Numbered from the stretch's first letter, positions 1 through 9,123 are shown. The stretch is 34,699 nucleotides of DNA from Gallionellales bacterium GWA2_55_18 (GCA_001801055.1 MGWP01000050.1:1-34699), one strand, 5' to 3'. The notes: generated by a model not told the origin, from the letters alone. Program-made: numbers and translations.

Positions 1-17
1 TCAAAATTGACCTAAAC

Positions 18-929
18 TTAAGTAAAATCAAACAACTGCCCTAATGGTTTCCATTTGAAATCTCGGGCTAATGGAAAATCTCGGTTAAAACGATAAAGCC
101 AACTCGCGCGCAACTCGGTATTGTCATAACTGTGACCGCCGACAGCATCGGCGTGAAAACGGCGCAGACCAATATCCAGAGTGTTGGACGAGTTCAAGGG
201 CGTGCTTACCCCCAGTTCCAACGCATCGGCAATGGCATCCATACGATAGGCGCGCCGCACACCGAAAACCGGGTCTTTGGCAATAGCTTTGGAATATTCG
301 CGAAGTTCCAGGTTGGGCGTGGTCGTGAAAACTTGATCGCCGAAGTCCCGTAACAGGCTGACATGCAAGGTGCTGTTCAGATCAAGTTTATAGTCGGCCA
401 TGACATAGATGCGGTGGCGTTGCCACTCGAATACATCCGCCACGTCTGCCCGGCGTTGTTCCCGGCTGATGCCGACACGCGCGCCGATGCGGTCGGTCAA
501 GCGCTTGCCCGCGATAGCTTCCATTGCCAACAGCCTGCCATCGCGGATAGCGCTGTTATTGAAAGATTGCCGCGTCAGCATGGCGCCAAACTCGATCCAC
601 GGCGCAACGTAGCCCGGTACCGGCTGGACGCGGTAGCTGACACCGATATTGGCCGATACCAGGTTGAGATCAGTATATTTGGCGTGTTCCGCCAAGTGCA
701 GCCCACCCCTGAACCGCAGGCCACTGTTGGGCGTGAGTAACATGCTGCGAGTTACCGTCAAGCCAAAATCCAGAATGTTGTCGCCGAAAATATCGTGTGC
801 CGATTCCGCACGGCCAAGATTGTTGTCGTAGCTGGCGGCGAGTTCGGCATCGACATGCGTGGTATCGGCTTGCGCCGCTCCGGTGCAAGCCAACAACCAA
901 ACAACTATGCATAACTTGTAGGCATCCAT
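18..929 (-). CDS. outer-membrane beta-barrel-like protein
   Basis: The 303-aa product starts with a signal peptide (hydrophobic residues 5-18, cleavage probably after the Ala-Gln-Ala at 19-21). The rest has no membrane helix and shows alternating polar/aromatic stretches such as GVSYRV, HRIYVMADYKL and ASWLYRFN, as expected of beta strands in an outer-membrane barrel. The C-terminus is FDFT, not the classical terminal Phe alone. The pattern recalls the C-terminal barrel of surface-lipoprotein-assembly-modifier (Slam/DUF560) proteins, but I cannot confirm the family. It is divergent from a FecR-domain gene with a 50-bp gap, so the two probably share a promoter region and may form a periplasm/outer-membrane pair. 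Barrel topology is inference; the substrate is unknown. Confidence 0.6.
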   Translation of the reverse strand: MDAYKLCIVVWLLACTGAAQADTTHVDAELAASYDNNLGRAESAHDIFGDNILDFGLTVTRSMLLTPNSGLRFRGGLHLAEHAKYTDLNLVSANIGVSYRVQPVPGYVAPWIEFGAMLTRQSFNNSAIRDGRLLAMEAIAGKRLTDRIGARVGISREQRRADVADVFEWQRHRIYVMADYKLDLNSTLHVSLLRDFGDQVFTTTPNLELREYSKAIAKDPVFGVRRAYRMDAIADALELGVSTPLNSSNTLDIGLRRFHADAVGGHSYDNTELRASWLYRFNRDFPLARDFKWKPLGQLFDFT

Positions 930-979
930 GAAAGTATTGTACTCTGGCCGAAACGGGGGCTACCTGATGGTTAATTAAC

Positions 980-1669
980 ATGGCTGATGATATGGACGAA
1001 ACCCGCCGCATCTTTCTGTTGCGCGTGCTTGCTGCGGGATTATTCGCGGTATCTCCGTTGGCGCGTGCCGACCTGCTCGGCAATGTGCCACACGAACTTC
1101 CCGCCGGGAAGTCCATTTACAGCCTGCAAGGCAGCCTGCGCATCAACGGACAAGTTGCCACAACCGATACTGTCATCGGCAACAACGACACGCTGGTTAC
1201 CAGTGCTGGCAGCCAAGCGATTTTCGTGGTCGGCAAGGATGCCTTCATGTTGCGCGAGAATAGCGAATTGCAGCTTTCCGGCGACAATTTGCTGGTCGAC
1301 GGACTCAGGCTCGTCACCGGCGCGCTGCTCTCGGTGTTCGGCAAAAGCCGCCATCGCATCGAAACTCCCACGGCCACTATCGGTATTCGCGGTACCGGGT
1401 TATATGTCGAGTCACAGCCGGATTTGACTTATGTGTGCACTTGTTACGGCACCACGGATATCGGCGTGGCCGCCGATCCCGGCAAAACCGAGACCATAGA
1501 ATCCAAACATCACGATGCACCGCGTTATGTGACGGTTGATGGCAGGATAAATCCGGCACCCATGTTCAACCACACTGACGAAGAACTCATGCTGATCGAA
1601 GCACTGGTGGGTAGAACCGCACCGTTCGCGCTGTTCGATGATAGTTACGGTGGGCCGAAGCGTTACTGA
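980..1669 (+). CDS. FecR-domain periplasmic protein
   Basis: The product is 229 aa. An N-terminal Arg-Arg pair (RRIFLLRVLAAG, residues 9-20) precedes a hydrophobic stretch ending in ARA, so this is an exported protein, possibly a Tat substrate. The middle (about residues 45-145) matches the FecR fold: a run of short strands around a GDNLLVDGLRLVTGAL-like core, then TPTATIGIRGTGLY, the FecR signature-like segment. There is no sigma-regulator N-terminal domain and no membrane helix after the signal, so it is not a canonical anti-sigma factor. Stand-alone FecR-domain proteins of this sort are common beside outer-membrane barrels and adenylate-cyclase modules in betaproteobacteria. An in-frame ATG at 992 would put the RR pair close to the N-terminus and may be the true start. 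No sigma-70-like ECF gene lies nearby. Confidence 0.75.
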   Translation: MADDMDETRRIFLLRVLAAGLFAVSPLARADLLGNVPHELPAGKSIYSLQGSLRINGQVATTDTVIGNNDTLVTSAGSQAIFVVGKDAFMLRENSELQLSGDNLLVDGLRLVTGALLSVFGKSRHRIETPTATIGIRGTGLYVESQPDLTYVCTCYGTTDIGVAADPGKTETIESKHHDAPRYVTVDGRINPAPMFNHTDEELMLIEALVGRTAPFALFDDSYGGPKRY

Positions 1670-1715
1670 TTGAACTATGCGGGCGTTTGCAGCCTGCTCC
1701 TGTACTTGGTGCAGG

Positions 1716-1721
1716 TATAAT
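1716..1721 (+). promoter_or_regulatory. candidate -10 box for uppP
   Basis: A perfect TATAAT lies 23 bp before the uppP start codon. No good -35 is present at 16-18 bp upstream; a TTGCAG at 1687-1692 is too far away. The box predicts a short leader of about 17 nt. Confidence 0.45.
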
Positions 1722-1744
1722 CGCGGCTTACTTTCAGGAACACC

Positions 1745-2569
1745 ATGGATATCGCACTGCTACTTAAAGCCGCCATTCTCGGCATCGTCGAGGGCCTCAC
1801 CGAATTCCTGCCTATCTCCAGCACCGGCCACCTGATCCTGGCGGGCGACCTGCTCGACTTCAACGATGAGAAGGGCAAGGTGTTCGAGATCGTAATTCAG
1901 TTCGCCGCAATTTTGGCGGTGTGCTGGGAATACCGCGCGAAGATCGCCTCCGTAGTGAGCGGCCTGCCGCGCGAACAAGCAGCGCAACGCTTTGCCGCCA
2001 ATCTCTGCGTCGCTTTCATGCCCGCCGCCGTACTGGGGTTGTTGTTCGCCAGCAAGATAAAGCAGTATCTGTTTTCTCCGGTGCCGGTGGCGCTGGCTTT
2101 CATCGTCGGCGGTATTTTTATCCTGTGGGCGGAAAAACGCGACCACAAAATCACTGTCGAATCGGTGGACGACATGGGCTGGAAGGATGCGCTGAAGGTG
2201 GGCTGCGCGCAAGCGCTGGCGCTGATTCCCGGCATGTCGCGCTCCGGAGCCACGATTATCGGGGGGTTGCTCTTCGGGCTGTCGCGCAAGGCGGCGACGG
2301 AATTTTCATTCTTTCTCGCCATTCCCACGCTGACCGCCGCCACAGTTTATGAAGTGGTTAAATACCGCCACCTGTTTCACGCGGAAGACATCGGCATGTT
2401 CGTAGCGGGCGGGATTACCTCGTTTATCAGTGCCTTTCTGTGTGTGCGCTGGCTGCTGCGTTACATCAGCCACCACGATTTCACGGTGTTCGCCTGGTAC
2501 CGCATCGTGTTCGGGCTGGTAGTGCTGGGCACGGCGTACAGCGGCATGGTGAACTGGTCGGTGGCATAA
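1745..2569 (+). CDS. uppP: undecaprenyl-diphosphate phosphatase UppP/BacA
   Basis: This integral membrane enzyme dephosphorylates undecaprenyl diphosphate to recycle the lipid carrier for peptidoglycan and other envelope glycans, and its overproduction gives bacitracin resistance. The 274-aa length is normal. The first signature is [14 protein letters not shown] at residues 16-29, with the family's catalytic-site residues Glu16, Glu20 and His29. The second is PGMSRSGAT at 162-170, with the conserved Arg. Several hydrophobic helices fill the remainder. The start codon follows a CAGGA ribosome-binding sequence at 1735-1739. It is probably monocistronic: a candidate -10 lies just upstream and a strong intrinsic terminator follows within 20 bp of the stop. 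Confidence 0.97.
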   Translation: MDIALLLKAAILGIVEGLTEFLPISSTGHLILAGDLLDFNDEKGKVFEIVIQFAAILAVCWEYRAKIASVVSGLPREQAAQRFAANLCVAFMPAAVLGLLFASKIKQYLFSPVPVALAFIVGGIFILWAEKRDHKITVESVDDMGWKDALKVGCAQALALIPGMSRSGATIIGGLLFGLSRKAATEFSFFLAIPTLTAATVYEVVKYRHLFHAEDIGMFVAGGITSFISAFLCVRWLLRYISHHDFTVFAWYRIVFGLVVLGTAYSGMVNWSVA

Positions 2570-2584
2570 TTGCATTGCTGATAA

Positions 2585-2616
2585 AAAAAGCCGCTGGTGT
2601 TATTCGGCGGCTTTTT
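2585..2616 (+). terminator. intrinsic terminator after uppP
   Basis: AAAAAGCCGC at 2585-2594 pairs with GCGGCTTTTT at 2607-2616 around a 12-nt loop. The stem ends in a T run, and being A-rich on the left it could work in both directions. It separates uppP from the convergent kinase-like gene. Confidence 0.9.
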
Positions 2617-2726
2617 CGTTTTAATCACGGTTTTATTCAGCCCAGTGCAAACAGACGAAGTGCTGTTCCAAAGCATAATGAAATCAGCAACTGCTGGTGA
2701 TTAAGATTTGCCGCGACATTGGCATT

Positions 2727-2747
2727 CCAGAACCCATGGAGTTCTGG
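2727..2747. repeat. short perfect inverted repeat
   Basis: CCAGAAC (2727-2733) and GTTCTGG (2741-2747) flank a 7-nt loop. It lies in the 195-bp gap between the two convergent genes. There is no T tract, so I cannot say whether it terminates transcription of the minus-strand gene. Confidence 0.5.
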
Positions 2748-2811
2748 CACTACGCTCAAGCGGCACGGCACAAAAGTGCGCCGCCCCTCGGCTCCAGGTA
2801 AGCAAAAAATA

Positions 2812-4395
2812 TTAGTCACACAACCCAATCGGCGTTTCCGTGCCCGATACCATCGCCACCTCAGGCAGTTCATCATCCCCAAGCGGCAGCGCAGTTTCAA
2901 TCTGGTGTTGCAGGACACGCAGATCGGCTTCCGACGCATCTTTGCCCTGTGCGTTACGCAAGCCGACGCGTTCGCGCAACGTGGCGTGATCGACCTGAAT
3001 ATCCAGTATATGGAACGACACCCCACGCCGTTGTGCGATTTCGCGCAGCAGGTCGCGTTGCCAGCGTTCCAGGAAAGCGGCATCGACGATCACTTGCCAG
3101 CCGACCTCCAGCAACCCGCCCGCCAGTTGCGCAAGATGCGCATAGGTGCGACGGCTGGTTTCCTGCGTATATAGCCCCTCGTTGATCGCGCCGCCGCTAC
3201 ACGCCAACGCGTCGAGTCCGACCAAGCGTTTGCGCTCGACATCAGAGCGCAGGCGGATCATGCCGCGCTTCTCCAGCAGCGACTGGGTAAGCGTGGTCTT
3301 GCCGGAGCCGGACAGGCCGTGTGTGATCCAGAGTTGCGCCGGGGCATCCTGAGCCAGTTGTTCGGCCAGTTGCAGGTAAGCGCCAACTTCGGCGGCACTG
3401 CCCGGCACGGCGCGCAGTGCGGCGACTTTGGCGCGCACCACGGCGCGGTACACGGCGTAATAACGCAGCAGCGCCACACCGCCGTAATCGCCGCTGGCTT
3501 CCAGCCACGCATTCAGGAAGCGCACTGCCAGGTCGCGGTGTTCGCGATACAGCAAATCCATGAAACAGAATGCGACTTCCGAGATGACGTCGATCCAGCG
3601 CAAGGCCGGACTGAATTCGATGCAGTCGAAGATCAGCAACTCGCCGTTCACCCAGGCCAGGTTGCCCAGATGCAGGTCACCATGGCATTCGCGAATCCAC
3701 CCGGTGCGCTTGCGTTCGCGCATCAACGGTGTGAGGCGCTCATGTTCGACCATGCTCCAAGTGCGCAGTTTTTCCAGCAGCCGGATTTCTGCCGGATCGT
3801 CCAGCCGCTCAGCCAGCAGCCGGAAATTATCCCTGACCAGCTGGGCTATTGCGCCCGGCTCGCCCCACGGGCTATCGGGCGAAGCGCTGGGGCATTCGTC
3901 GAGATGGAAGCGGGCCAGCCGCGCGGCGAGCGTGTCTATCTGCACGGCACCCAACTCGCCGCGTTCGTCCAGATGATCCAGCGTAGCATCGAGCGAGAAC
4001 TGGCGCATCTTCACGGCGTATTCGATGGCTTCGCGCTGTTTGTTTTCAGTTGGTTTGTCTAGATGCGGCACACCGTTAATTTTCGGCATATCGGGGCTGC
4101 CGGTGATGGCGATTACGCCGAGATACAGCTCGGGTGCCAACCGTCGGTTCAAACGCACTTCATCGGCACAGGCCTGCTGCCGGAGCGCCAGCGTGCTGAA
4201 ATCCAGAAATCCCAGGTTCACCGGTTTCTTGATCTTGTAGGCGTATTCGCCAGTGAGCAGCACCCAGGAGATATGCGTTTCGATCAACTCGATTTGCGTT
4301 ATCGCATGGCCGTAACAGGCCGGGTCAAACAAGGCGCGGATCAGCGGCGGAAGGTTTTTGTGGTTCGTTGTTGGCGTGTGGGACTGCATCGCCAT
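2812..4395 (-). CDS. two-domain APH-like / P-loop kinase protein
   Basis: The 527-aa product has two parts. The N-terminal two thirds resemble an aminoglycoside-phosphotransferase/kinase fold, with a Brenner motif HGDLHLGNL at about residues 238-246 and the following IFDCIEF in the metal-binding position. The C-terminal third is a small P-loop kinase with Walker A GLSGSGKTTL at about 360-369, a RSDVERKRL segment and an Arg-rich lid. This exact fusion is a common uncharacterised proteobacterial family, usually annotated bifunctional aminoglycoside phosphotransferase/ATP-binding protein; its physiological substrate is not known and resistance should not be assumed. It is last in a probable operon, 5 bp after the PPOX-family gene. 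Two in-frame ATGs (4395 and 4389) compete; the second has better spacing from the AGGA at 4402-4399. Confidence 0.85.
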   Translation of the reverse strand: MAMQSHTPTTNHKNLPPLIRALFDPACYGHAITQIELIETHISWVLLTGEYAYKIKKPVNLGFLDFSTLALRQQACADEVRLNRRLAPELYLGVIAITGSPDMPKINGVPHLDKPTENKQREAIEYAVKMRQFSLDATLDHLDERGELGAVQIDTLAARLARFHLDECPSASPDSPWGEPGAIAQLVRDNFRLLAERLDDPAEIRLLEKLRTWSMVEHERLTPLMRERKRTGWIRECHGDLHLGNLAWVNGELLIFDCIEFSPALRWIDVISEVAFCFMDLLYREHRDLAVRFLNAWLEASGDYGGVALLRYYAVYRAVVRAKVAALRAVPGSAAEVGAYLQLAEQLAQDAPAQLWITHGLSGSGKTTLTQSLLEKRGMIRLRSDVERKRLVGLDALACSGGAINEGLYTQETSRRTYAHLAQLAGGLLEVGWQVIVDAAFLERWQRDLLREIAQRRGVSFHILDIQVDHATLRERVGLRNAQGKDASEADLRVLQHQIETALPLGDDELPEVAMVSGTETPIGLCD

Positions 4396-4400
4396 TCGTC

Positions 4401-4946
4401 CTACTTTGCGCCGATTCCCGTCGGCTTGCCGTCAATGCTTTGCTGATTTCTTTCTTCCCAATACTTCCGTATTCCTTCGGGGCCTTTATTTTCAGCCCAC
4501 TTTTCCAGTTGATCCCGTTCGGCCTTGAAATCAAACAACGGTACTGCCCATCCGCAGGATGTTTGCACCAGGTCAATCGAGACATCAATAATCTGGCGCG
4601 CGCCGGGAATTCCCATGAAGAAGGGGATAAGGCATTCCCACTCAGCATCGCGCGGGTGAAAAACTTGTGCTTGCCCATACAGGCGCAGGATCAGCGGCGC
4701 TCCTTCGAATGAGCAGAACATCAGCGTGATGCGATTGTTTTCAAGCAGGTGCGCCGCCGTCTCGTTGCCGCTTCCGGTGAGGTTGAGCCAGACGACGCGG
4801 TTTGCCGAAACGATGCGCAGTGTATCCATCCCTTTCGGCGACACGTTCACCCGGCCATCGCTGGCTGCAGTGCCTACAAAGAATATTTTCTGTCGCCGGA
4901 TGAAATCGGACAGGTCATCGGTTAATTGTGAATATTGTTTAGCCAT
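4401..4946 (-). CDS. pyridoxamine 5'-phosphate oxidase-family protein
   Basis: The 181-aa product has a split-barrel flavin-binding fold. The N-terminal half carries the typical strand pattern FFVGTAASDGRVNVSPKG (residues 22-39), then VVWLNLTGSGNETAAHL and ITLMFCSF. It belongs to the PPOX-like group (PF01243) that includes FMN- and F420-dependent oxidoreductases, but it is not PdxH: the PdxH C-terminal dimerisation domain is absent. The C-terminus ends in a charged helix. It sits between pmbA (24-bp gap) and the kinase-like gene (5-bp gap) on the same strand, suggesting co-transcription. Cofactor and substrate cannot be told from sequence. Confidence 0.85.
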   Translation of the reverse strand: MAKQYSQLTDDLSDFIRRQKIFFVGTAASDGRVNVSPKGMDTLRIVSANRVVWLNLTGSGNETAAHLLENNRITLMFCSFEGAPLILRLYGQAQVFHPRDAEWECLIPFFMGIPGARQIIDVSIDLVQTSCGWAVPLFDFKAERDQLEKWAENKGPEGIRKYWEERNQQSIDGKPTGIGAK

Positions 4947-4970
4947 GGTGTGTTCTATGGGCGTGTTCGA

Positions 4971-6353
4971 TTACCGCCCCGCGACCGTCATGCCTTCCAC
5001 CAGAATCGAGCCGCATTGCCGCGAACCCTGCACCAGTATGTCATTGCCTACCGCGACGATATTGCGGAACATGTCCTTCAAATTTCCGGCGATGGTGATC
5101 TCCTGCACCGGATACTGAATCTCGCCGTGCTCCACCCAGAAGCCCGCCGCACCGCGCGAATAATCGCCGGTCACGTTATTTACGCCGCTACCCAGCAGCT
5201 CGGTGACCAGCAGCCCACGCGACATGGTTTTCAGCAGTCCGGCGAAATCCAGCTCACCGCCCGATTCACCGGGTCGCCCGCCCGACGGTTTCAGGATCAG
5301 GTTGTGGTTTCCGCCCGAATTGCCGGTAGAGCGCATGCCCAGTTTGCGCGCCGAATAACTGCCAAGAAAATAACCGCGCAGCACGCCGTTCTCGACAATG
5401 GCGCGGCGCTGCACCCGCACTCCCTCGTCATCGAATGGGCTGGAGGCCAACCCCTTACTGATGTCGGGGATGTCTTCGATGTTGATGTGCGGCGCAAAAA
5501 CCGGCTTGTCCATGTGGTCGAGCAGGAACGAAGACTTGCGGTACAGGCTGCCACCGCTCACCGCGCCGGTGAAATGTCCCAGCAGGCTCGACGCAATCGG
5601 CGCTTCGAACAGCACCGGCACTTGCATGGTGTCGAGCTGGCGTGCGTTCAGGCGGCGCACCGTGCGCTCCGCCGCGATCCGTCCGACCTGTTGCGCATCC
5701 TGCAAATCCCCGGCGTCGCGCGCCACGCTGTACCAGTAGTCGCGCTCCATCGCGTCGTCCGCACCGGCGATCACCGCGCAGCTCAGGCTGTGGCGCGAAG
5801 AAGGATAGCCGCCGATAAAACCGAGGCTGTTGGCATGCACGAACTGCCCCTCATGCACATTCACCGTCGCGCCTTCCGAATTGCCGATGCGCGCATCCGC
5901 GTCCAGCGCGGCCTGTTCGCACCGTTTGGCCAGCTCGATCGCATCATCCACCGGCAGATCCCACGGGTGGTACAGATCCAGGTCGGGCCAGTCGTGCGCC
6001 AGCATGTCGGCATCCGGCAAACCCGAGCAATCGTCTTTGGCGGTATAGCGGGCAATCGACAACGCGGCATCCACCGTGTCGCGCACCGCCTGCGGCGAAA
6101 AATCCGAGGTGCTGGCGTTGCCGTGCTGCTGGCCGATATAGACGGTGATGCCCAAACCTTTATCGCGGTTGTATTCGATGGTCTCCACCTCGCCGTGGCG
6201 CACCGTGACGGCTTGCCCGAAGCCTTCCGATATTTCGGCGGAAGCGGCCGAGGCGCCGCGCTGTTTGGCATATGCCAGCATGTCCTGGGCGATGTTGCGC
6301 AATGCATCGGCAGAGTGAGAAAAGCGCGGGGCAGACGAAACTAAAGCATTCAT
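4971..6353 (-). CDS. pmbA: metalloprotease PmbA (TldE)
   Basis: PmbA/TldE pairs with TldD to form a zinc metalloprotease heterodimer that degrades unfolded or modified peptides and matures small peptides such as microcin B17; the CcdA antitoxin is also a reported target. The product (460 aa from this start; E. coli PmbA is 450) shows the family pattern: ASAAEISEGFGQAVTVRHGE near the N-terminus, YNRDKGLGITVYIGQ, and the C-terminal GDYSRGAAGFWVEHGEI, which marks the TldD/PmbA core. I chose ATG 6353 because the longer frame to 6446 would run into the divergent darP gene and its extra 31 residues look random. No tldD is in the window. pmbA next to divergent darP is a conserved arrangement in gamma- and betaproteobacteria. 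Confidence 0.93.
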   Translation of the reverse strand: MNALVSSAPRFSHSADALRNIAQDMLAYAKQRGASAASAEISEGFGQAVTVRHGEVETIEYNRDKGLGITVYIGQQHGNASTSDFSPQAVRDTVDAALSIARYTAKDDCSGLPDADMLAHDWPDLDLYHPWDLPVDDAIELAKRCEQAALDADARIGNSEGATVNVHEGQFVHANSLGFIGGYPSSRHSLSCAVIAGADDAMERDYWYSVARDAGDLQDAQQVGRIAAERTVRRLNARQLDTMQVPVLFEAPIASSLLGHFTGAVSGGSLYRKSSFLLDHMDKPVFAPHINIEDIPDISKGLASSPFDDEGVRVQRRAIVENGVLRGYFLGSYSARKLGMRSTGNSGGNHNLILKPSGGRPGESGGELDFAGLLKTMSRGLLVTELLGSGVNNVTGDYSRGAAGFWVEHGEIQYPVQEITIAGNLKDMFRNIVAVGNDILVQGSRQCGSILVEGMTVAGR

Positions 6354-6417
6354 GTAGTGAGCGATGAAATTGTGAAAGGCGTTATCATAGCAGCATCGAC
6401 TAGCCACACACACAGAC

Positions 6418-7077
6418 ATGAATCCGCACAACAAAGACCACGACAAAAACCAACCTCTGCATATTCATCTGGGAGATGACGAAGACGAGCATGATGACGG
6501 TGAAGTGGAAGTCATCCCGCCCCAGGCTCGCAACAACGCGACCACACCGGGGCGCTGGCTGCGCAACAAGCCTGTTCCTGCCGAAGGCGAGGAAGAGCTG
6601 CCGCCCAGCAAGACCAAGATCAAAAAGCAGATGCACGAATTGCGCGATCTCGGCGAAGAACTGACCGATCTCAGCAAGGATCAACTCGCGCAACTCGACA
6701 TCCCGGAAAATCTGCGCGATGCGGTACGCGAGATGAAGAACATCAATAAATTTGGCGCGCAACGTCGCCAGCTGCAATACATCGGCAAGCTGATGCGCGA
6801 TGTCGACCCCGCACCGATCATCGCCAAACTCAACGCATGGAAAGGCTACTCGCAACAGCACACCGCCTATATGCACCAGTTGGAACGCTGGCGCGACCGT
6901 TTACTGGAAAGCGATGCCGCGTTGACCGAACTGCTCGCCGACCATCCGCAAACCGATGTGCAGCGCCTGCGCGCACTGATCCGTAATGCGCAAAAAGAGC
7001 GCGAAGCTGCCAAGCCCCTAAAGAGTTTTCGCGAAATCTTTCAGGTACTGAAAGAGCTCATCCCTGAACCGGATTGA
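6418..7077 (+). CDS. darP: ribosome biogenesis factor DarP (YjgA, DUF615)
   Basis: DarP/YjgA associates with late 50S precursors and promotes peptidyl-transferase-centre maturation. The product is 219 aa against about 183 in E. coli. The extra length is an acidic, His-rich N-terminus (many Asp/Glu/His in residues 1-35) that could be disordered. The DUF615 core begins near residue 60 (PSKTKIKKQMHELRDLGEEL) and continues through QRRQLQYIGKLMRDVD and the helical C-terminus KEREAAKPLKSFREIFQVL. It is divergent from pmbA with a 64-bp gap. No strong Shine-Dalgarno is visible before the ATG. Confidence 0.93.
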   Translation: MNPHNKDHDKNQPLHIHLGDDEDEHDDGEVEVIPPQARNNATTPGRWLRNKPVPAEGEEELPPSKTKIKKQMHELRDLGEELTDLSKDQLAQLDIPENLRDAVREMKNINKFGAQRRQLQYIGKLMRDVDPAPIIAKLNAWKGYSQQHTAYMHQLERWRDRLLESDAALTELLADHPQTDVQRLRALIRNAQKEREAAKPLKSFREIFQVLKELIPEPD

Positions 7078-7100
7078 TGTGGGTCGCACAGGCCGGAGGC

Positions 7101-7124
7101 CACTTCGACAGGCTCAGGACAGGC
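7101..7124. repeat. common dispersed intergenic repeat
   Basis: CACTTCGACAGGCTCAGGAC and the following bases match a short intergenic repeat that I know from many proteobacterial genomes, where its spurious translation contains the peptide PEPVE. Here it lies just after darP and abuts the long palindrome at 7131. Recognition is from memory, not from a search. Confidence 0.5.
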
Positions 7125-7130
7125 TTGCGA

Positions 7131-7273
7131 TCTTACTGTGTCACAAAGCGCTGAAGAGCGCATTGCGGCGTTAAAATCAGGCTCAAAATGCTCATTTACT
7201 CTATGTAAACTCCGCTTTTTCGCCCGATTTTTCCTTGCACTGCATCCCTTGATCGCTTTGTGACACAGTAAGA
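7131..7273. repeat. 143-bp long imperfect palindrome
   Basis: The outer arms are a perfect 20-bp inverted repeat: TCTTACTGTGTCACAAAGCG at 7131-7150 and its exact reverse complement at 7254-7273. The 103-bp interior is itself imperfectly self-complementary (7161-7182 against about 7227-7248) and closes with TTTAC-TCTAT-GTAAA near 7196-7210. The whole unit could fold into one long hairpin. It contains no gene and resembles a non-autonomous palindromic element. Confidence 0.8.
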
Positions 7274-7284
7274 CTAATCCTTGA

Positions 7285-7345
7285 TGAAACAACTAGCCAT
7301 TCCACTAAGCTGCCAAAAGACAGCAACCAAGTGGCTGGTTATCCC
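7285..7345 (+). repeat. palindromic core repeat, copy 1
   Basis: This is the first of four copies of a core of about 60 bp (others at 17841, 19401 reversed and 23448). Landmarks are TGAAACAACTAGCCATT at the left and GTGGCTGGTTATCCC at the right; the two halves are partly self-complementary. This copy stands alone downstream of the 143-bp palindrome and is the most diverged from the others in its middle. The remaining intergenic sequence to 7446 shows nothing else I can name. Confidence 0.8.
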
Positions 7346-7458
7346 ACACCAAAAGGCTTCGCTCCACCGTGTCATGGCGCACTGACTGGCAAACGTGCTG
7401 ATTAGATGTATGATGCAAAATAAAATACAAAAAAACACGGGCAATTTAGGAGGCTAAT

Positions 7459-9093
7459 ATGAAAAACTTGAATATTGGTGTCAGGCTTGCCGTTGGCTTC
7501 GCCACCGTAGTGGGATTATTTGCAGTGACTTTAGTGCTGGTAGGAATGGCGCTTTCCAATCTCACAAAAGATGTCAATCAGATCAAGGAAGAAACCCTGC
7601 CGTATGTGCTGATAGTGGAGGAAATGGATCTCAGCCGCTCCGAGGTTCAGCAGTTTCTGACCGATGTTTCAGCCACCCATGACCGGGCTGGCTACAAAGA
7701 GTCCGATGAAGCTGCCAAACGCTTTCTGGACGGCGCGGCCAAATTCAAGCAGATGTACCAGCGCGAAAACGATACCAAGAAACTGAAGCAAATGGAAGTT
7801 ATTGAAGCGCGCTTTAACGCTTTCAACGCCAAAGGGAAGGAAATGGCGGAAGCGTATATCACCAAAGGCCTGGATGCCGGCAATATACTGATGAAAGGCT
7901 CCGATACCGAATCCGGATTTGACAAGGAAAGCGAATCGATTTCCGATGCGCTGACAGAATTCCGCGTACAACAAATATCCGAAGCGCACCAAGTTGTTGA
8001 AGACACGGCAAACGCCGCCAAATCTGCTACCCGCGTAATGATCATCGGTAGCGCGCTGGCTATATTGCTGGCTGCTGTTTTAGCCTTTTTGATTACCCGA
8101 TCCGTCACTATCCCGATGGGCATGATGAAATCGACGATAGTAGACATCGGGAAAAACGGCGATTTTACCCGCCGCATCAAGGTAGCCGGCCACGACGAGG
8201 TCGGCGAAACAGCGCGTTCGTTCAACGAGCTGATGGGCAATCTGCAAACTGCATTTCGCCAGATACATGACAACATAGACAAGGTATTCGATGCGTCCCG
8301 CGCCTTGTCTTCATCCTCCCAGCAGGTTGCCGCTGCCTCTGCGCATCAAAGCGAAGCCGCATCCGCGATAGCAGCAACAGTGGAGCAGGTTACCGTCAGC
8401 ATCAATCATGTCGCGGAAAGCGCGCAGGAAGCATTAACGACCTCCCGCAAATCAGGCGACCTGTCCGACCAAGGCAGCAAAATCATTCATAACACCGCCA
8501 CGGGGATGCAGCAAATTGCCGACACCGTGCGCCAAACGTCCGGCTCTATTGAAAACCTCGGGGAGCAATCCAGCCAAATATCCTCCATTGTCCAGGTCAT
8601 CAAGGAAATTGCCGAACAGACCAATCTGCTGGCCCTGAATGCCGCCATCGAGGCGGCGCGCGCCGGTGAACAAGGGCGCGGTTTTGCGGTGGTAGCCGAC
8701 GAAGTGCGCAAGCTGGCGGAACGCACCGCCATCTCCACCAAGGAAATTTCCCAAATGATTGACGCCATCCAGAACACCGCCAGCATCGCGGTTGCCAGCA
8801 TGTCAAGCGCGGTCACTCAGGTAAGCGGCGGAGCTGCGCTGGCGCAACAGGCGGGCGATGCAATCAATCAGATCAAGGAAGAATCCAATCGTGTAATTGC
8901 AACGGTCAGCGGCATTTCCTCCGCATTGGTGGAGCAAAGCAAAGCCAGCAACGATATCTCCGCACATGTTGAAAAAGTGGCGCAAATGACTGAAGAGAAC
9001 CATGCGGCCACAGAAGCAACAGCCGATGCGGCCAACAACCTCGCGCAACTGGCAGACAGCATGCGCGCTGCAGTAAACCGGTTCAAGGTGTAA
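7459..9093 (+). CDS. methyl-accepting chemotaxis protein
   Basis: This is a transmembrane chemoreceptor that would signal through CheW/CheA. The product is 544 aa. TM1 is at residues 8-30, followed by a helical periplasmic sensor of about 160 residues consistent with a four-helix bundle. TM2 is at about 193-213 and the HAMP domain at about 214-268, including [15 protein letters not shown]. The cytoplasmic coiled-coil hairpin has its highly conserved tip at about 383-423 ([20 protein letters not shown], then [17 protein letters not shown]). The C-terminus ends in NRFKV and lacks the NWETF-type CheR/CheB tether. A strong Shine-Dalgarno, TAGGAGG at 7447-7453, precedes the ATG. No che genes lie nearby, so it is an orphan receptor; the ligand is unknown. 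Confidence 0.96.
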   Translation: MKNLNIGVRLAVGFATVVGLFAVTLVLVGMALSNLTKDVNQIKEETLPYVLIVEEMDLSRSEVQQFLTDVSATHDRAGYKESDEAAKRFLDGAAKFKQMYQRENDTKKLKQMEVIEARFNAFNAKGKEMAEAYITKGLDAGNILMKGSDTESGFDKESESISDALTEFRVQQISEAHQVVEDTANAAKSATRVMIIGSALAILLAAVLAFLITRSVTIPMGMMKSTIVDIGKNGDFTRRIKVAGHDEVGETARSFNELMGNLQTAFRQIHDNIDKVFDASRALSSSSQQVAAASAHQSEAASAIAATVEQVTVSINHVAESAQEALTTSRKSGDLSDQGSKIIHNTATGMQQIADTVRQTSGSIENLGEQSSQISSIVQVIKEIAEQTNLLALNAAIEAARAGEQGRGFAVVADEVRKLAERTAISTKEISQMIDAIQNTASIAVASMSSAVTQVSGGAALAQQAGDAINQIKEESNRVIATVSGISSALVEQSKASNDISAHVEKVAQMTEENHAATEATADAANNLAQLADSMRAAVNRFKV

Positions 9094-9123
9094 TTCCATT
9101 TCCAAATTGAAAATGCTATTTCA

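Noticed and set aside
2812-4395. Aminoglycoside resistance gene
   Set aside because: The APH-like fold alone does not indicate antibiotic resistance; this fusion family is widespread in chromosomes without a resistance context.
4935-6344. Long open frame (469 codons) on the plus strand opposite pmbA
   Set aside because: Its product is Arg/His/Val-rich, has no recognisable domain and mirrors pmbA codons; this is the usual antisense shadow of a GC-rich gene.
7131-7345. CRISPR array
   Set aside because: The repeats are of different families, not evenly spaced and not separated by unique spacers of constant length; no cas gene is in the window.
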